DNA from: Doris montereyensis
Taxonomy: Eukaryota; Mollusca; Gastropoda; Nudibranchia; Dorididae
Length of the DNA stretch: 64,000 nucleotides
Assembly (NCBI GenBank): GCA_037039925.1
Contig: JAXRKP010000203.1
Span: forward strand, 7,501-71,500
Reading direction: 5' to 3'
Within the stretch, counting starts at the first letter, position 1; every line of letters begins with the position of its first letter. The translations under genes and the position numbers were made by a program. Below the pieces are notes generated by a model that saw nothing but the letters and a program-made list of their open reading frames with translations, ran no database searches and was not told the origin of the DNA. Shown in pieces: positions 45,901 through 54,655 of the stretch.

Positions 45901-48900
45901 GGTCGTTTTAGTCTCTCATGAGTCTTGTCTCTTTTCTTCCACAGCAAAATGTTGTGTCTCAGTGGGACCAGCCAAAAACGGAGATGGTGGCTTACAGGTA
46001 ACAAGTTCTAAATGTTGTCATAGTGAAAATGTACACTGTGACTTTCAAACTCTCTTCAAAGTGTTATCATAGTGAAAATTTACACTGTGACTTTCAGACT
46101 CATCTTCAAAGTGTTGTCATAGTGAAAATGTACATTGTGACTTTCAGACTCATCTTCAAAATGTTGTCATAGTGAAAATGTACTTTGTGACTTTCAGACT
46201 CATCTTCAAAGTGTTGTCATAGTGCAAATGTACATTGTGACTTTCAGACTCATTTTCAAAATGTTGTCATAGTGAAAATGTACTTTGTGACTTTCAGACT
46301 CATTTTCAAAGTGTTGTCATAGTGCAAATGTACTTTGTGACTTTCAGACTCATTTTCAAAATGTTGTCATAGTGAAATGTACATTGTGACTTTCAGACTC
46401 ATTTTCAAAATTTGTCATAGTGAAAATGAACATTGTGACTTTCAGACTCATTTTCAAAATGTTGTCATAGTGAAAATGTACATTGTGACTTTCAGACTCA
46501 TTTTCAAAATGTTGTCATAGTGCAAATGTACATTGTGACTTTCAGACTCATTTTCAAAATGTTGTCATCATTGTACTTGGATTGTGACTTTCAGACTCAT
46601 TTTCCAAAATGTTGTCATAGTGCAAATGTACATTTTTTCAGACTCATTTTCGAAAATTTGAACTCATTTTCAAAATTCATAGTGAAAATGTATGTTGCAG
46701 ACTTGCCGTTTTCTCGATTTTGGAACTATCCCCGAAAATTACGAAATTCCGATTTTCCGTTGGCCCATTTTTTGTAATACAACTGCGGTCGTTGCCTGGA
46801 CGGCATTGTTCCGTATATTCGTAGTGTGATTTTTCTTTTAATCAGCCAATAGCAGGATGTCGTGCATATCCAGGATTCATGTTATTATGAGTAATGGTGT
46901 ATCGATTCTTTGCTAATATATTGTTCTCTTTGTCCATTCTTCAGAGTACTCGTGCTGTACTTATTCGAGACTTAAAAAATCGTTGTATGCTTACGTGTTA
47001 TTGAGGCCTACTGCGATACCTAGAGCCTTGAATTTCAAACTGATAAGGCAGCAGGCTTCGCTGATATTCAATGACTTCTTAGATCTAGATCTTAACATCC
47101 TTAGTATTAGGACGTCTAGATATAGGTCTAGAGGATCTGTATCTGTACTTTTAAGTAGATCTAATAGATCTAAATCAAGTCGGAATTAAAATCTTTGAAA
47201 CAATATGACTCTCCCTGCAGCAATGTGCGATTACACGCGTGTCGTCAGAGAGAGAGAGAGAGAGAACTGTCACGTGTGTGTGTGTGTAAAAAAGAGAGAA
47301 ATAGAGAGTATTTTCGTGTGTGTTTCGTGCGATCACGAATGTATGTGAGTGTGTGTGTTAGAGAGGAATGAGCAACAATTTATTAAGTGAAAGGCAAAAG
47401 CAAGGAAGAATAGAGGTTGGATAATAATTGACAGGTATTTCATGCACGTATGTCTGACCGGTTAGTAGGAGTGGGGTGGGTATGTGTGTGTATGAAGAAT
47501 GTGAAAATATGGATAACAATGATTAGCAAGATAAGTGACCTTGTGAGAAAGAGAAGAAAAGTGAGTGTGTCTTCCACTTCCTGTATGTAAACAATGAGTG
47601 GGAAGGAGGCAACTGTAATGCTGATTTAGTACTAGATTTCAGGGTTTTATTGGCACAGTGGGTGGGGGGGGGCTATTATAATGGACATTTTTACTTGGGA
47701 AAAGGCAGAACCAGCGTCCACAATGACCTTATTTTATTATTATTAAGTTTGAGATTAGGCGACCGGCTGACTCTATACCTGAAATCGTTCATGTATCCTG
47801 ATTTTTTTTCCCCAAGATCCTGATTTTTACATTTAGATTCTGATTTTTTAAAATTTGGAGTGGCAGGCCTGATGTTGTGACTTTCAGACTTATCTTTGTC
47901 AGCGGGAAAATGTACATTGTGACTTTCAGACTTATTTCATGTCATTTTCTTGTCTGACTTCTACTCAAATGATCTCAAAAGGTTTTGATTCCTAGCTAGG
48001 GCAGATTTTCTGCGGCTGACCTGTCAGTCAATCAGCTAAATGGGTATCCCTTATTTTCCCAGGGCCAAATGTAAAGTACACTGATAAATTATAATACTAA
48101 GGTAAGGGCAATAACTCTCTTAAGCTTTTGGACTACGCTCGAAAAAATATTAATAGCTAAGAAGTTAAGGACATAATTACTTCAAATGAACTCTATACAT
48201 AGGTTATGTAATATAGCTTTCCTATTGTATTGATAAGGAACGGTTTCGTCAACAATGTAAAATACTCAAGATTTGAGGACCAGTGTAGATGCTTTATCAA
48301 CAGGAGAACCAATATCAAGTGAATTTGGAGAGGAAATAAGACTTTGGAGGACATTAAAAACATCTCTTTCGAAAAATCATGGATCTACTTTGGTGCAATG
48401 CGGGAAATAAGTTATTAATAAAAGCAAATTATCTTTGTTCCCTCCCCCTGTCTTTCTGGCCCCATTTTTCAGTCAGTTTGCCCTTCCTTTGCTGTTTTCA
48501 ATCCCATGGTCTTTCGTTGTAAGACCTTCATTTAGTCAAGTGTTTCTCATTCTTGTTTCTTTTCCTTTGTAGGTCATTCAGTCCGTTCTTCCCCTTCTTC
48601 AAACCCATGACACTCCAATTCAGCTCTGGGCTGTGTGGGCTATCCATCATGTCTGCTCAAAAAATGGTGAGAAACACTTCTTTCTACAGCTTCAAGGCGC
48701 ACACACGCCAAATCCTCAAGCCGACAACACTGAATCCTGGCTTGATGATTACAGCCGTGAGAATGTGCACAAAGAGAAGTCAAGGTTTAATTTATAAGGG
48801 GAAAAGAAAACGTTACGGCAGGGTTAAGTGGTGAAAACTGTCAAACCCAACAGTCAAATGAGGAAAGAAACAAATATATATATGTATGTGCTAGTTTCAC

Positions 48901-49595
48901 TGCAAAGGTTCAATCAATTTTCAGTTTAAGACAAATTTATGTCGTGGCGAAGATCAACTTTTAGCCGTCTTGAATGGAGATGATAAAGATTATAAGGGCA
49001 GCCATAAAATACAGAATAAAATCACAGAAAGCTCGAACTCTTATTTTATGTCTGATTTGAATGAAGTATTTTTAAAATGAGCGTGTGTACCATCAAAGAT
49101 CTTTGAGTGGGGTTACCTCACCAAGCAAAAACTCCCTATGTATTGGAATTTAAAAAGTTAGAGAGAGACAAAGAGATAGACAGAGAAAGATGTCTTTCTG
49201 TAAATTCAATTAAATGTGTTTGCTATATTTCTAGTTCATTAACTGTTAAACCAAATCTATTCTTTCTATTTAGATATATATCATTTATAAGATTGCCTTA
49301 TCTCATCTTATATTTTTAGGCTTATCTTATTTTGTCCATTATTTCCTATCTTATTTTATACCGTCTTATTTTATGGTTAATTACTGTTCTGATCTTATAT
49401 TATTATGTATGGTTTCTCTCCACAGGCCAAAGGTACCTAACTTTGCTAGAGTCAGAAGGTGGCCCAGAGCATATAAGGAACTTGATGCAGCACTGCGATT
49501 CTCAGGTCAAAGCCATTTGCAATGAGATCATTTTGAAACTGGATGAGCACAAGGGGAAACCCCCATTTGTAAATGAAACTGCGATGGGATATTAG
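30038..49595 (+). CDS. ZYG11B: ZYG11B, substrate receptor of CUL2 ubiquitin ligase (gene span, 13 coding exons)
   Basis: Known: ZYG11B binds elongin and CUL2 and recruits proteins with N-terminal glycine degrons; the LRR part is followed by an armadillo-like fold that reads the glycine. Seen: a BC-box match at the N-terminus (SLQNCCMDFI, residues 7-16), LRR-like repeats in exon 1 (LRILNVSRN, LHTLNVSFT, LEVLDISCTG, LVHLDVSNN, LISLDVSG), and ARM-like exons with strong ZYG11B signatures: ENFPNHQQ, LQKNALLTICSDRILQDV, SILAAK-ISTEQT, FTLSALWNLT, KILGLL-NNIAEV, VTYFAAGILAHL, EMVAYR, IQLWAVWAIHHVCSKN. Exon lengths total 2258 bp; allowing for three one-base discrepancies gives about 752 residues against 744 in human. 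ZER1, the paralogue, fits less well. Introns contain a LINE, minisatellites and SINEs. Confidence 0.92.
31645..31750 (+). repeat. ZYG11B: 33-bp tandem repeat, three copies, palindromic core
   Basis: Each copy reads GTTGGAAAGAGCGCTCTT followed by GGGC and GATTAAA. The core AGAGCGCTCT is a perfect palindrome. It lies in ZYG11B intron 1. Confidence 0.75.
31965..32170 (+). mobile_element. SINE S2, partial copy
   Basis: GGCGGGTTGAAAAATTGAGT, CCTTGGTCCAGGTAGGTGGA and the ATAAAATAAAATC tail match the S2 body at 45.4 kb. The tRNA head is largely lost. Confidence 0.5.
32395..32850 (+). repeat. 66-bp tandem repeat, about six copies
   Basis: The unit contains TCTGCTATTTTCTTTGTCTT, then TTTAAAAATAATTCTGAGAC, then AGGGGACAGTGTAGGGCAGC. 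Central copies are nearly identical and edge copies vary. Because 66 is a multiple of three, both strands stay open as 22-residue repeats, but nothing else supports coding. It lies in ZYG11B intron 1. Confidence 0.85.
33245..33535 (-). mobile_element. SINE S2, minus orientation
   Basis: On the minus strand the tRNA-like head (AGGCAAGGTGTCAGCCTC, B box GGGTTCAAGTCC) precedes the CAGGTAGGTGGATAGACACC body. It ends about 280 bp before coding exon 2 of ZYG11B. Confidence 0.6.
33813..33929 (+). CDS. ZYG11B: ZYG11B coding exon 2, one-base frame slip
   Basis: The acceptor is ATCATCAG and the donor GTACAC. Entry at phase 2 gives KFLENHKD then a stop. A frame shifted by one base gives LNFLGLALTAISEY...HGGFK, matching human FVGLL...HLK and joining exon 3 at phase 0. 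The length of 117 bp is one short of the 118 required. The A3 run at 33832-33834 is the likely site of a lost base. Confidence 0.7.
34485..34623 (+). CDS. ZYG11B: ZYG11B coding exon 3
   Basis: VSGEATEEQIMESLQRYL and KALFKLFNLS match the human KVSGEANETQ and EALFHLFSLT regions. The acceptor is TTAACAG. The donor GTTTGC after 34623 leaves phase 1, but exon 4 enters at phase 0. So there is one base too many in the AAAG end, or a short exon was missed. Confidence 0.8.
35098..35262 (+). repeat. left copy of a direct repeat flanking LINE B
   Basis: From AGGGTTGTAACTGATATAAG to TTGGGATTTTTATTTTATGT and TACTTGTTTGG it matches 38655-38812 with few differences. See the LINE B entry: this is probably an unusually long target-site duplication. 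Confidence 0.8.
35818..36540 (+). pseudogene. endonuclease domain of LINE B
   Basis: Two overlapping frames (35818-36252 and 36222-36638) carry the AP-endonuclease motifs CEMRW (catalytic Glu), GDWN (Asp/Asn), IDYILV and the terminal His in NDHELV. One frame shift near 36230 separates them. The domain resembles the proteins often annotated in genomes as craniofacial development protein 2-like. Confidence 0.8.
37401..38250 (+). pseudogene. reverse transcriptase domain of LINE B
   Basis: One frame (37401-37799) covers EEQAGFRAGRSTTEQIF, FKKAFDRVW and VRQGCLLSPTLF. A stop follows. LRFADDID is at about 37859 in another frame, and MEISASKTKL opens a third segment (37954-38253). The active-site aspartates are intact although the frame is not. 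Confidence 0.85.
38655..38812 (+). repeat. right copy of the direct repeat flanking LINE B
   Basis: Begins AATCAAGGGTTGTAACTGAT directly after the LINE B 3' end and runs to TTTTGTTTTAAGTACTTGTT. It pairs with 35098-35262. Confidence 0.8.
39485..39661 (+). CDS. ZYG11B: ZYG11B coding exon 4
   Basis: This is 177 bp, phase 0-0: LVLPAMRSHPKILSVQMAA to LTAMENFPNHQQ. It is the start of the ARM-like part and MENFPNHQQ is nearly identical to the vertebrate protein. The acceptor is TTTCTAG and the donor GTCAGA. Confidence 0.9.
40127..40180 (+). CDS. ZYG11B: ZYG11B coding exon 5
   Basis: This is 54 bp, phase 0-0, eighteen residues LQKNALLTICSDRILQDV, fifteen of which match the human segment. The acceptor is CTTTTTCAG and the donor GTATGT. 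Confidence 0.92.
40875..40985 (+). CDS. ZYG11B: ZYG11B coding exon 6
   Basis: This is 111 bp, phase 0-0: NFDRFRCSRLVMECMCQF to MSVAICSILAAK. The acceptor is TTAATCAG and the donor GTGAGT. Confidence 0.92.
41133..41274 (+). CDS. ZYG11B: ZYG11B coding exon 7
   Basis: This is 142 bp, phase 0 to phase 1: ISTEQTTILGAKARYMNKLL to LRFTLSALWNLT. The SALWNLT helix is a family signature. The acceptor is TTTTGTCAG and the donor GTATGA. Confidence 0.93.
41933..42003 (+). repeat. two-copy direct repeat
   Basis: TTAAGTACAGAATATGTTATGGGTTGGCAT occurs twice almost back to back, separated by ACATG, a local duplication shortly before the 74-bp minisatellite. Confidence 0.8.
42149..43470 (+). repeat. ZYG11B: 74-bp minisatellite in ZYG11B intron 7, about 17 copies
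   Basis: The consensus contains AAGAACTTTACCTTTGTTGG, TGTTCAAACGATTGTAGGCT, AGCATCATTGGGTAGACTAG and TCTACGTTAGGGAT. Copies differ mainly by small deletions around TAGTCTACGTTAG and a few substitutions, so the array is fairly young. It ends about 240 bp before coding exon 8. Confidence 0.95.
43709..43842 (+). CDS. ZYG11B: ZYG11B coding exon 8
   Basis: This is 134 bp, phase 1 to phase 0: DEAPPTCNVFLKEGGLELF to VETKILGLL. The insert TEGEQSDNH is longer than the corresponding human loop. The acceptor is ATTTATCAG and the donor GTAAGC. Confidence 0.92.
44351..44418 (+). CDS. ZYG11B: ZYG11B coding exon 9
   Basis: This is 68 bp, phase 0 to phase 2: NNIAEVKMLRSQLMQEDFIM and LI. NNIAEV is invariant across the family. 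The acceptor is TTCTCACCAG and the donor GTGAGT. Confidence 0.92.
44877..45009 (+). CDS. ZYG11B: ZYG11B coding exon 10
   Basis: This is 133 bp, phase 2 to phase 0: QMLHGKQIDVTYFAAGILAH to CRSDILEDL. The acceptor is CGTTTCCCAG and the donor GTATGC. Confidence 0.92.
45345..45605 (+). mobile_element. SINE S2, plus orientation
   Basis: GGTAGTTCAGAGGCATCAGC, the B-box-like GATTCAAGCC, CCTTGGTCCAGGCAGGTGGA and the AAAATCAAAATCAAG tail are present. It lies in ZYG11B intron 10. Confidence 0.6.
45945..45997 (+). CDS. ZYG11B: ZYG11B coding exon 11
   Basis: This is 53 bp, phase 0 to phase 2: QNVVSQWDQPKTEMVAY. EMVAYR is conserved. The acceptor is TCTTCCACAG and the donor GTAACA. The 50-bp minisatellite begins about 15 bp downstream. 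Confidence 0.9.
46008..46690 (+). repeat. ZYG11B: 50-bp minisatellite in ZYG11B intron 11, about 13 copies
   Basis: The unit contains TGTTGTCATAGTGAAAATGT, ACATTGTGACTTTCAGACTC and ATTTTCAAAA. Two decayed units recur at 47868-47940, so the array was once longer or was split. Each unit includes GACTTTCAG, a splice-acceptor-like word. Confidence 0.93.
46985..48420 (+). other. ZYG11B intron 11 remainder, no gene seen
   Basis: AGATCTAGAT-rich stretch at 47080-47180, short GA and GT runs at 47250-47360, a G-run at 47665, and decayed minisatellite units at 47868-47940. No exon-like or RNA feature was recognised. Confidence 0.5.
48573..48666 (+). CDS. ZYG11B: ZYG11B coding exon 12, one-base frame slip
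   Basis: The incoming phase gives SFSPFFP (human SFNPFFP). The rest of the homology (LLQTHDTPIQLWAVW...) lies one base out of frame. The 94-bp exon is one short, and the C4 run at 48591-48594 marks the break. The acceptor is TCCTTTGTAG and the donor GTGAGA. Confidence 0.8.
49426..49595 (+). CDS. ZYG11B: ZYG11B coding exon 13 (stop codon)
   Basis: This is 170 bp: GQRYLTLLESEGGPEHIRNL to KPPFVNETAMGY, then TAG at 49593-49595. It matches human YCSMLIEEGGLQHL and the C-terminal helix. The acceptor is CTCTCCACAG. Confidence 0.9.
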
Positions 49596-49690
49596 TGAAA
49601 ATGGGGGGAAATGGACACGTCATGCGTTTTCAAGGAACTATGTATTATATATTTTTCTGTATGAAAATAAAAAAACATTTGACCAAGAAC
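49596..49690 (+). promoter_or_regulatory. ZYG11B: ZYG11B 3' UTR with AATAAA signal
   Basis: AATAAA lies at 49666-49671, about 70 bp after the stop codon, followed by an A-rich stretch. A longer 3' UTR using a later signal is possible. Confidence 0.55.
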
Positions 49691-50189
49691 TCATGGTCAA
49701 AGCAGTGTGAACATACATGCATTTGAGTTCAAATGTGATGCTACTATTACTCCCATAATTTATACATACGTGTCTATATTTTAACATTGTTCTTCGAGCC
49801 ATTTGTACAGCTCTGCATGGTAAAGGTAATGTGTCATTTGTGTTGTGCAGCTTATCAATTTCAAACAGAATTTTAAAAAGTTATTCGTCTGTGTATGCTG
49901 ACTAAAACGGATTTCAATGTTTGAATTTTAAAGCTGGAGACGAGAAAACAGAAAGTCAGGGTGACCGTGGCCAAGCTTTGCCACGGAAGTCTCCATAAAA
50001 TGATGCTGCTTAATTTGACCCTGCGAGTCGTTCGCTGTCCTTTGCTAATCATTGTATGAAGCAGAATATATTTTCATGTTGACGTTTAAGTCTTAATTTT
50101 TGTATACACTTCATTCATGCCATTTGTATCCTTTCATCATTTCGTATGTTTTGCCTCTTCTCATCGAACTGTAGAATGTAGAAGAGGTA

Positions 50190-50572
50190 CAATGAAACTC
50201 GAAAGTAGCGAGCTCGGAAATAACGCGAACTCGCGAATGAGGTGATCAATCTAAAGCCCCCGTTTTTACCTCTTCTTTAAGTCAATAAAAATGCCTCGTC
50301 AATAGCGAGACCAAAACGATAGCTGACATTTGGTGAAGGGAATGAAAAATGAGGGGAAGGGAAGGCGTGCCCTTGTACGTAAAATCTCCAACGTATCTAT
50401 AAGCGGTTGATCAGCATTCCTGTCAAGAGAAGTACCCAATAAAATGTCTGTCTTCTCTACTGACATGAGTAGCATGCAAGTACATCTACATTGCTATTCG
50501 AGACGGCTTGGAAATAGCAAGATTTTGTGGTCGAGTCAGTCCTGGCGATTTCGCTTCTTCTGAGTTTCACTG
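50190..50572. mobile_element. MITE with TA target duplication (383 bp)
   Basis: The left end CAATGAAACTCGAAAGTAGCG and the reverse complement of the right end, CAGTGAAACTCAGAAGAAGCG, form terminal inverted repeats flanked by TA at 50188-50189 and 50573-50574. The interior has no ORF with transposase features. The end sequence and TA duplication fit a non-autonomous Tc1/mariner-pogo-type element. Confidence 0.7.
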
Positions 50573-51829
50573 TACTGGGATATTTATCCCAATGTCTGTG
50601 CATCACTTGTTTATTGATGTCTAGCATTGAGTGTAAACAAAATATGTTTCTCGCAAAGTACGTGTACATAATTTCACACAGTGGTATGAGCATGTGCATA
50701 TTCCTGATTTTACAAAACACGATTTTTACGTTGACTCTTCCTGTTACACAAGTATGTATCAATTGCAAATGAAAATTTAAAATGGGTTATGCTATTTCCC
50801 CCCCCTGAGTAGAATGGTATGTTAAAACATTTTGAGCTAATGTTGATTGCTTAGACATGTAGAGATTATAGTCACATGTGAATAGATTCTGTTAATTTAG
50901 GATAAAAGACAAAACAAACCAGAAAATGCAATAATAGTAAGACAGTAAGTTATAAATAAGTATTTGTTAGTGTCATATATATATAAAAATGAGAAATAAA
51001 TATATGTGGCAGTACATCAAATTGACATGAAATTTCAGGTGAGAATTTTTTTAGAATTCCTTTCATTTTGTCATTTGTTTTAGTCCTTGCATTTGTTATT
51101 GTTTGGTTTTTATCTGTAAGCAAGCTGATACAATCATTATTCATGTGCATTTCCAGGGCTACCAAATACTACAACACTTTTGGAATCAGTAGAAAAATTA
51201 GGTCTCCCAAATAGATCTATCATTTTTACTGATGCCCCGTTATTTAAACACATTTTTTTTTTAATTTGCCAATTAATTAAGCAAGGTTGTCTTTGGACGA
51301 TTTGACTGCAAGATACTACGAAGTCGGGAAAGTACTGTGCTGCCTAGAGTCCGATGGATACAAAATGTTTATCAGCTGGGTAAATTGATTTGCTGATTTT
51401 TTGATAAATTTGGCCCTGACATGTCGCCACACATCCTTTGGGGAGGCGAAATTTGCTGTTGATGTGGTTGAATAAAATTTGCCATAAAGTTTGCTTAAAC
51501 TTAATTTTCAGTGTAGAGCCTTGGGCCACTTGTATTTCCATGGTTAGCGTGTGTAGAACAACACTTATATCGAGTGCTATGTAATGTTGTCCCAAACTTT
51601 TAAAACAAAAGTCTGATACGTGTATTTCAATGGAATTTGAATTTGAACATGAAATTTCCTTCTTTTTCATTATTCATATTGTCGTGATGTACCACAATTT
51701 GGTTGAAGAATTGAGAAGACCCATAGATAATTATTGATGGAAAATCAGTTGAGGATTGTTGAATAAGCAAGAAGGTTCACTGCTGGTTTTAATTATGAAA
51801 TTCTCCTTCTACATACAGCACTAGATTGA

Positions 51830-52185
51830 CAACAATGATAACCACCCATATCGTATAAGCAGCTGCTCAAGCACTTAACATCAATAACCACCAATTGCAT
51901 ACGACGTCGATAATCACCAATCACATGATATTCGCTACCACCTGATTACATATGATATCAAAGATCACCCAAATACATGACATTAACGACCACCCAATTA
52001 CATATATGACATTAACGATGACCCAATTACATATGACATCAATGACCCAATTACGTATAACATTAACAACGACCCAATTAATGTGACATCAACTTCAACT
52101 ACACCCGATCACATATGACATCAACTACACCCAATCACATATGACAACAACGACCCAATCACATATGACAACCACTACCCTACTA
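51830..52185. repeat. 26-bp satellite-like array
   Basis: Irregular units of the form ACCCAATTACATATGACATT AACGAC, about thirteen copies, with considerable divergence. Confidence 0.75.
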
Positions 52186-52309
52186 AATGCACTTCCTCAC
52201 TAGTTCAGACAGAATTGAGTCTTACTTTCAAAATACTGGTACATGTGTAAACCTTTTGTCTTTTGTGGAAAGACCTCAATTGAATTTCTCTATTACAGTT
52301 ACAATCATA

Positions 52310-52711
52310 ACACTGCAGTGAAACAACAAAAATGTGAACAGACTGCCTTGCTAGTAATGTAGTAGAAGAAGTAGAATGGCCTCATAGTCACAGTCAATAA
52401 AGACACTTGCCCTTAAATAACACACAAAAATGTGAACAGACTGCCTTGCTAGTAATGTAGTAGAAGAAGTAGAATGGCCTCAGAGTCACAGTCAATAAAG
52501 ACGCTTGCCCTTTAAATATAAATAACACACAAAAATGGGAACTGACTGCCTTGCTAGTAATGTAGTAGAAGAATGGCCTCACAGTCACAGTTAAAGACGC
52601 TTGCCCTTAAATATAAATAACACACAAAAATGGGAACAGACTGCCTTGCTAGTAATGTAGTAGAAGAATGGCCTCACAGTCACAGTTAGTAAAGACGCTT
52701 GCCCTTAAATT
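52310..52711. repeat. 98-bp tandem repeat, four copies, host of LINE A insertion
   Basis: Units contain ACACAAAAATGTGAACAGAC, TGCCTTGCTAGTAATGTAGT and GACGCTTGCCCTTAAAT. Further units lie at 56026-56110 and 58855-58905, on the far side of the two LINE A copies. Confidence 0.85.
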
Positions 52712-52987
52712 CTTTCTTTCTTTCTTTATCAGCTCTCATTCTCCCTTCCGGTGTATGGGCCCGAAATGATCTTTCTTCAGGCTGCCTTGTCCTGACAGTT
52801 TCTGTTTCCTTCTGTGAAAGTTAAATTTCTTTGCATTAATGCCTCTTATATCTTCTTCTGAGGTCTGCCTTTTGGTCTTTTACCTTGAGTTTTAGCACTA
52901 TATACTGATTTAGCTATACTATTGTCATTCATTCTGTTAACATACCCCAACAATCTCAGTTGATTCATTTCTATCTTAGTTTTTATG

Positions 52988-54052
52988 CTATCTGCTTTGG
53001 TTTGATCTCTTATTGTTGTGTTTCTGATTTTGTCTCTTAGTTTTCCCTACTACTCTTATTAGATATTTCATTTCGGCTGCCTGCACTCTACTGTATTCCC
53101 TACTGTCTAAGGTCCAGGTTTCACTGCCATAGAGGAGAGTAGGACAATAAACTGTGTTGTATACTGCCATTTTGGTTTTTGTTGATAATTCTTGTTTACC
53201 TACAAATGCCTTTCCTAGGTGGTTATATATTGCACTTGCCTTTTGGATTCTCTGGCTGATTTCTTCTCTTAGTTTTCCCTCTGAGTTAATCATTACTCCT
53301 AAGTAGTTGTAGCTTTGAACTTGTTTTAAATTATCCCTGCCTAATTTAAGATTTTGTGTTTTAGCTTCCCTAGTTACTAGCATTATTTTGGTTTTCTTTG
53401 CATTTACTCTCTTTCCTCTTTTATTTAATTCATTATTCATTATGTTGATATGTGACTGGAGGTCCCTTTCTGATTTTCCAAACAGAACTAAATCATCAGC
53501 AAATAAAAGCATTGATACATTTACTGGTTTGAGCTTCCACATACCTACATTCATTTTCTTCATGTTTGAGGATGCCTTTGCGGCTGGATCCATAAATGTG
53601 ATAAACAAAAGAGGACTTAGGATACAACCCTGTCTTACTCCTATATCTACATCAAATTCTTCAGATATATTTCCAGCTACTCTCACTTCACATGTTGGTT
53701 TATTGTAAAAACTTTTAATGGTTTCTATTAAATTTTGCTCTACATTTTGTTCTTTTAAGGAATGCCATAGTTCGTCCCTCCTCACAGTGTCAAATGCCTT
53801 TTCTAAGTCAATAAAACACAGGTGCAAGTCAATGTTTCTCTCAAGGAATTCTTCTATTATTTGTCTAATTATAAATATGTGATCTTCTACTCTTTTCCTT
53901 AGTCTCATTTCCAGAATCCTGGCATACACTTTTCCTGGTACGCTAAGTAGTGATATCCCTCTATAGTTTGAGCATTCCATGGTTGATCCTATCTTATGTA
54001 TTGGTACTACCGTTCCCTTTTCCAGTCGTCTGGCACCTGTTTGGACTTCCAT
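52988..54052 (-). pseudogene. reverse transcriptase of LINE A copy 4
   Basis: 354 codons: PIHKIGSTMECSNYRGISLL, FIDLEKAFDTVRRDELW (motif A), IGVRQGCILSPLLFI (motif B), LLFADDLVLF (motif C), NYLGVMINSEGKLR and GSETWTLDSRE. About 20 codons are missing between MRLRKRVEDH and IFIIRQ compared with the sister copies, which contain EHQSGFRPGRSVQDH there. That deletes the usual GFRPGRS motif, so it is probably inactive. Confidence 0.85.
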
Positions 54053-54057
54053 GCTTG

Positions 54058-54651
54058 TTAAGATATTGCATGTAGTAGTTTGTCTGCCTCTCTCCCTTGG
54101 TTTTTAATCATTTCTGGATAAACTTGATCTGCTCCTGGGGCTTTTCCTAATTTCGCTTTTCTTATAGCTGTTTGAAGTTCTTCCATTGAGATATCTACAT
54201 CTTCAGCTGTCTCATCTCCATTACTTGTTACTCTTACTAATTGATCTGTACTCCTTGTTTCATATGTTCTGGAGGGATTATGTAATTGTTGAAAATACTT
54301 TCTCCGCGTTTCCATGATTTCACTGTCTCCTTTCATTATTTCTCCTTTGGCGTTCTTAATTTGTCGTATTGGGCATGTTTTGGTCTTTCTTATGCTCTTC
54401 ATTGCTCCCCAGAACAGCTTTTGATTTCCTTGATAGCTTTCTTGAAGTCTTTGTCCAAACTCTTCCCACTGTTCCTGTTTTGTTTTCCTAACTTCCTCTT
54501 TTGCGATAGTTCTTTTACTCACGTAATCTATCCTTTCCTCTGGTCTCTTTGCAAGTATTTCTTCCAGGCATCTTTCTTTCATCTTAGTCTTGACATTCTC
54601 ATTCCACCATGCTGTCCTTTTCCCCATCTCCTTTAATTTGTTTCCTACCAC
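54058..54651 (-). pseudogene. linker domain of LINE A copy 4
   Basis: 197 codons, basic and helical (RPEERIDYVSKRTIAKEEVR, ISMEELQTAIRKAKLGKAPG). It ends at the conserved KAPGADQVYPEMIK lead-in to the RT. A stop separates it from the RT block that begins at 54052. Confidence 0.75.
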
Positions 54652-54655
54652 AGAC

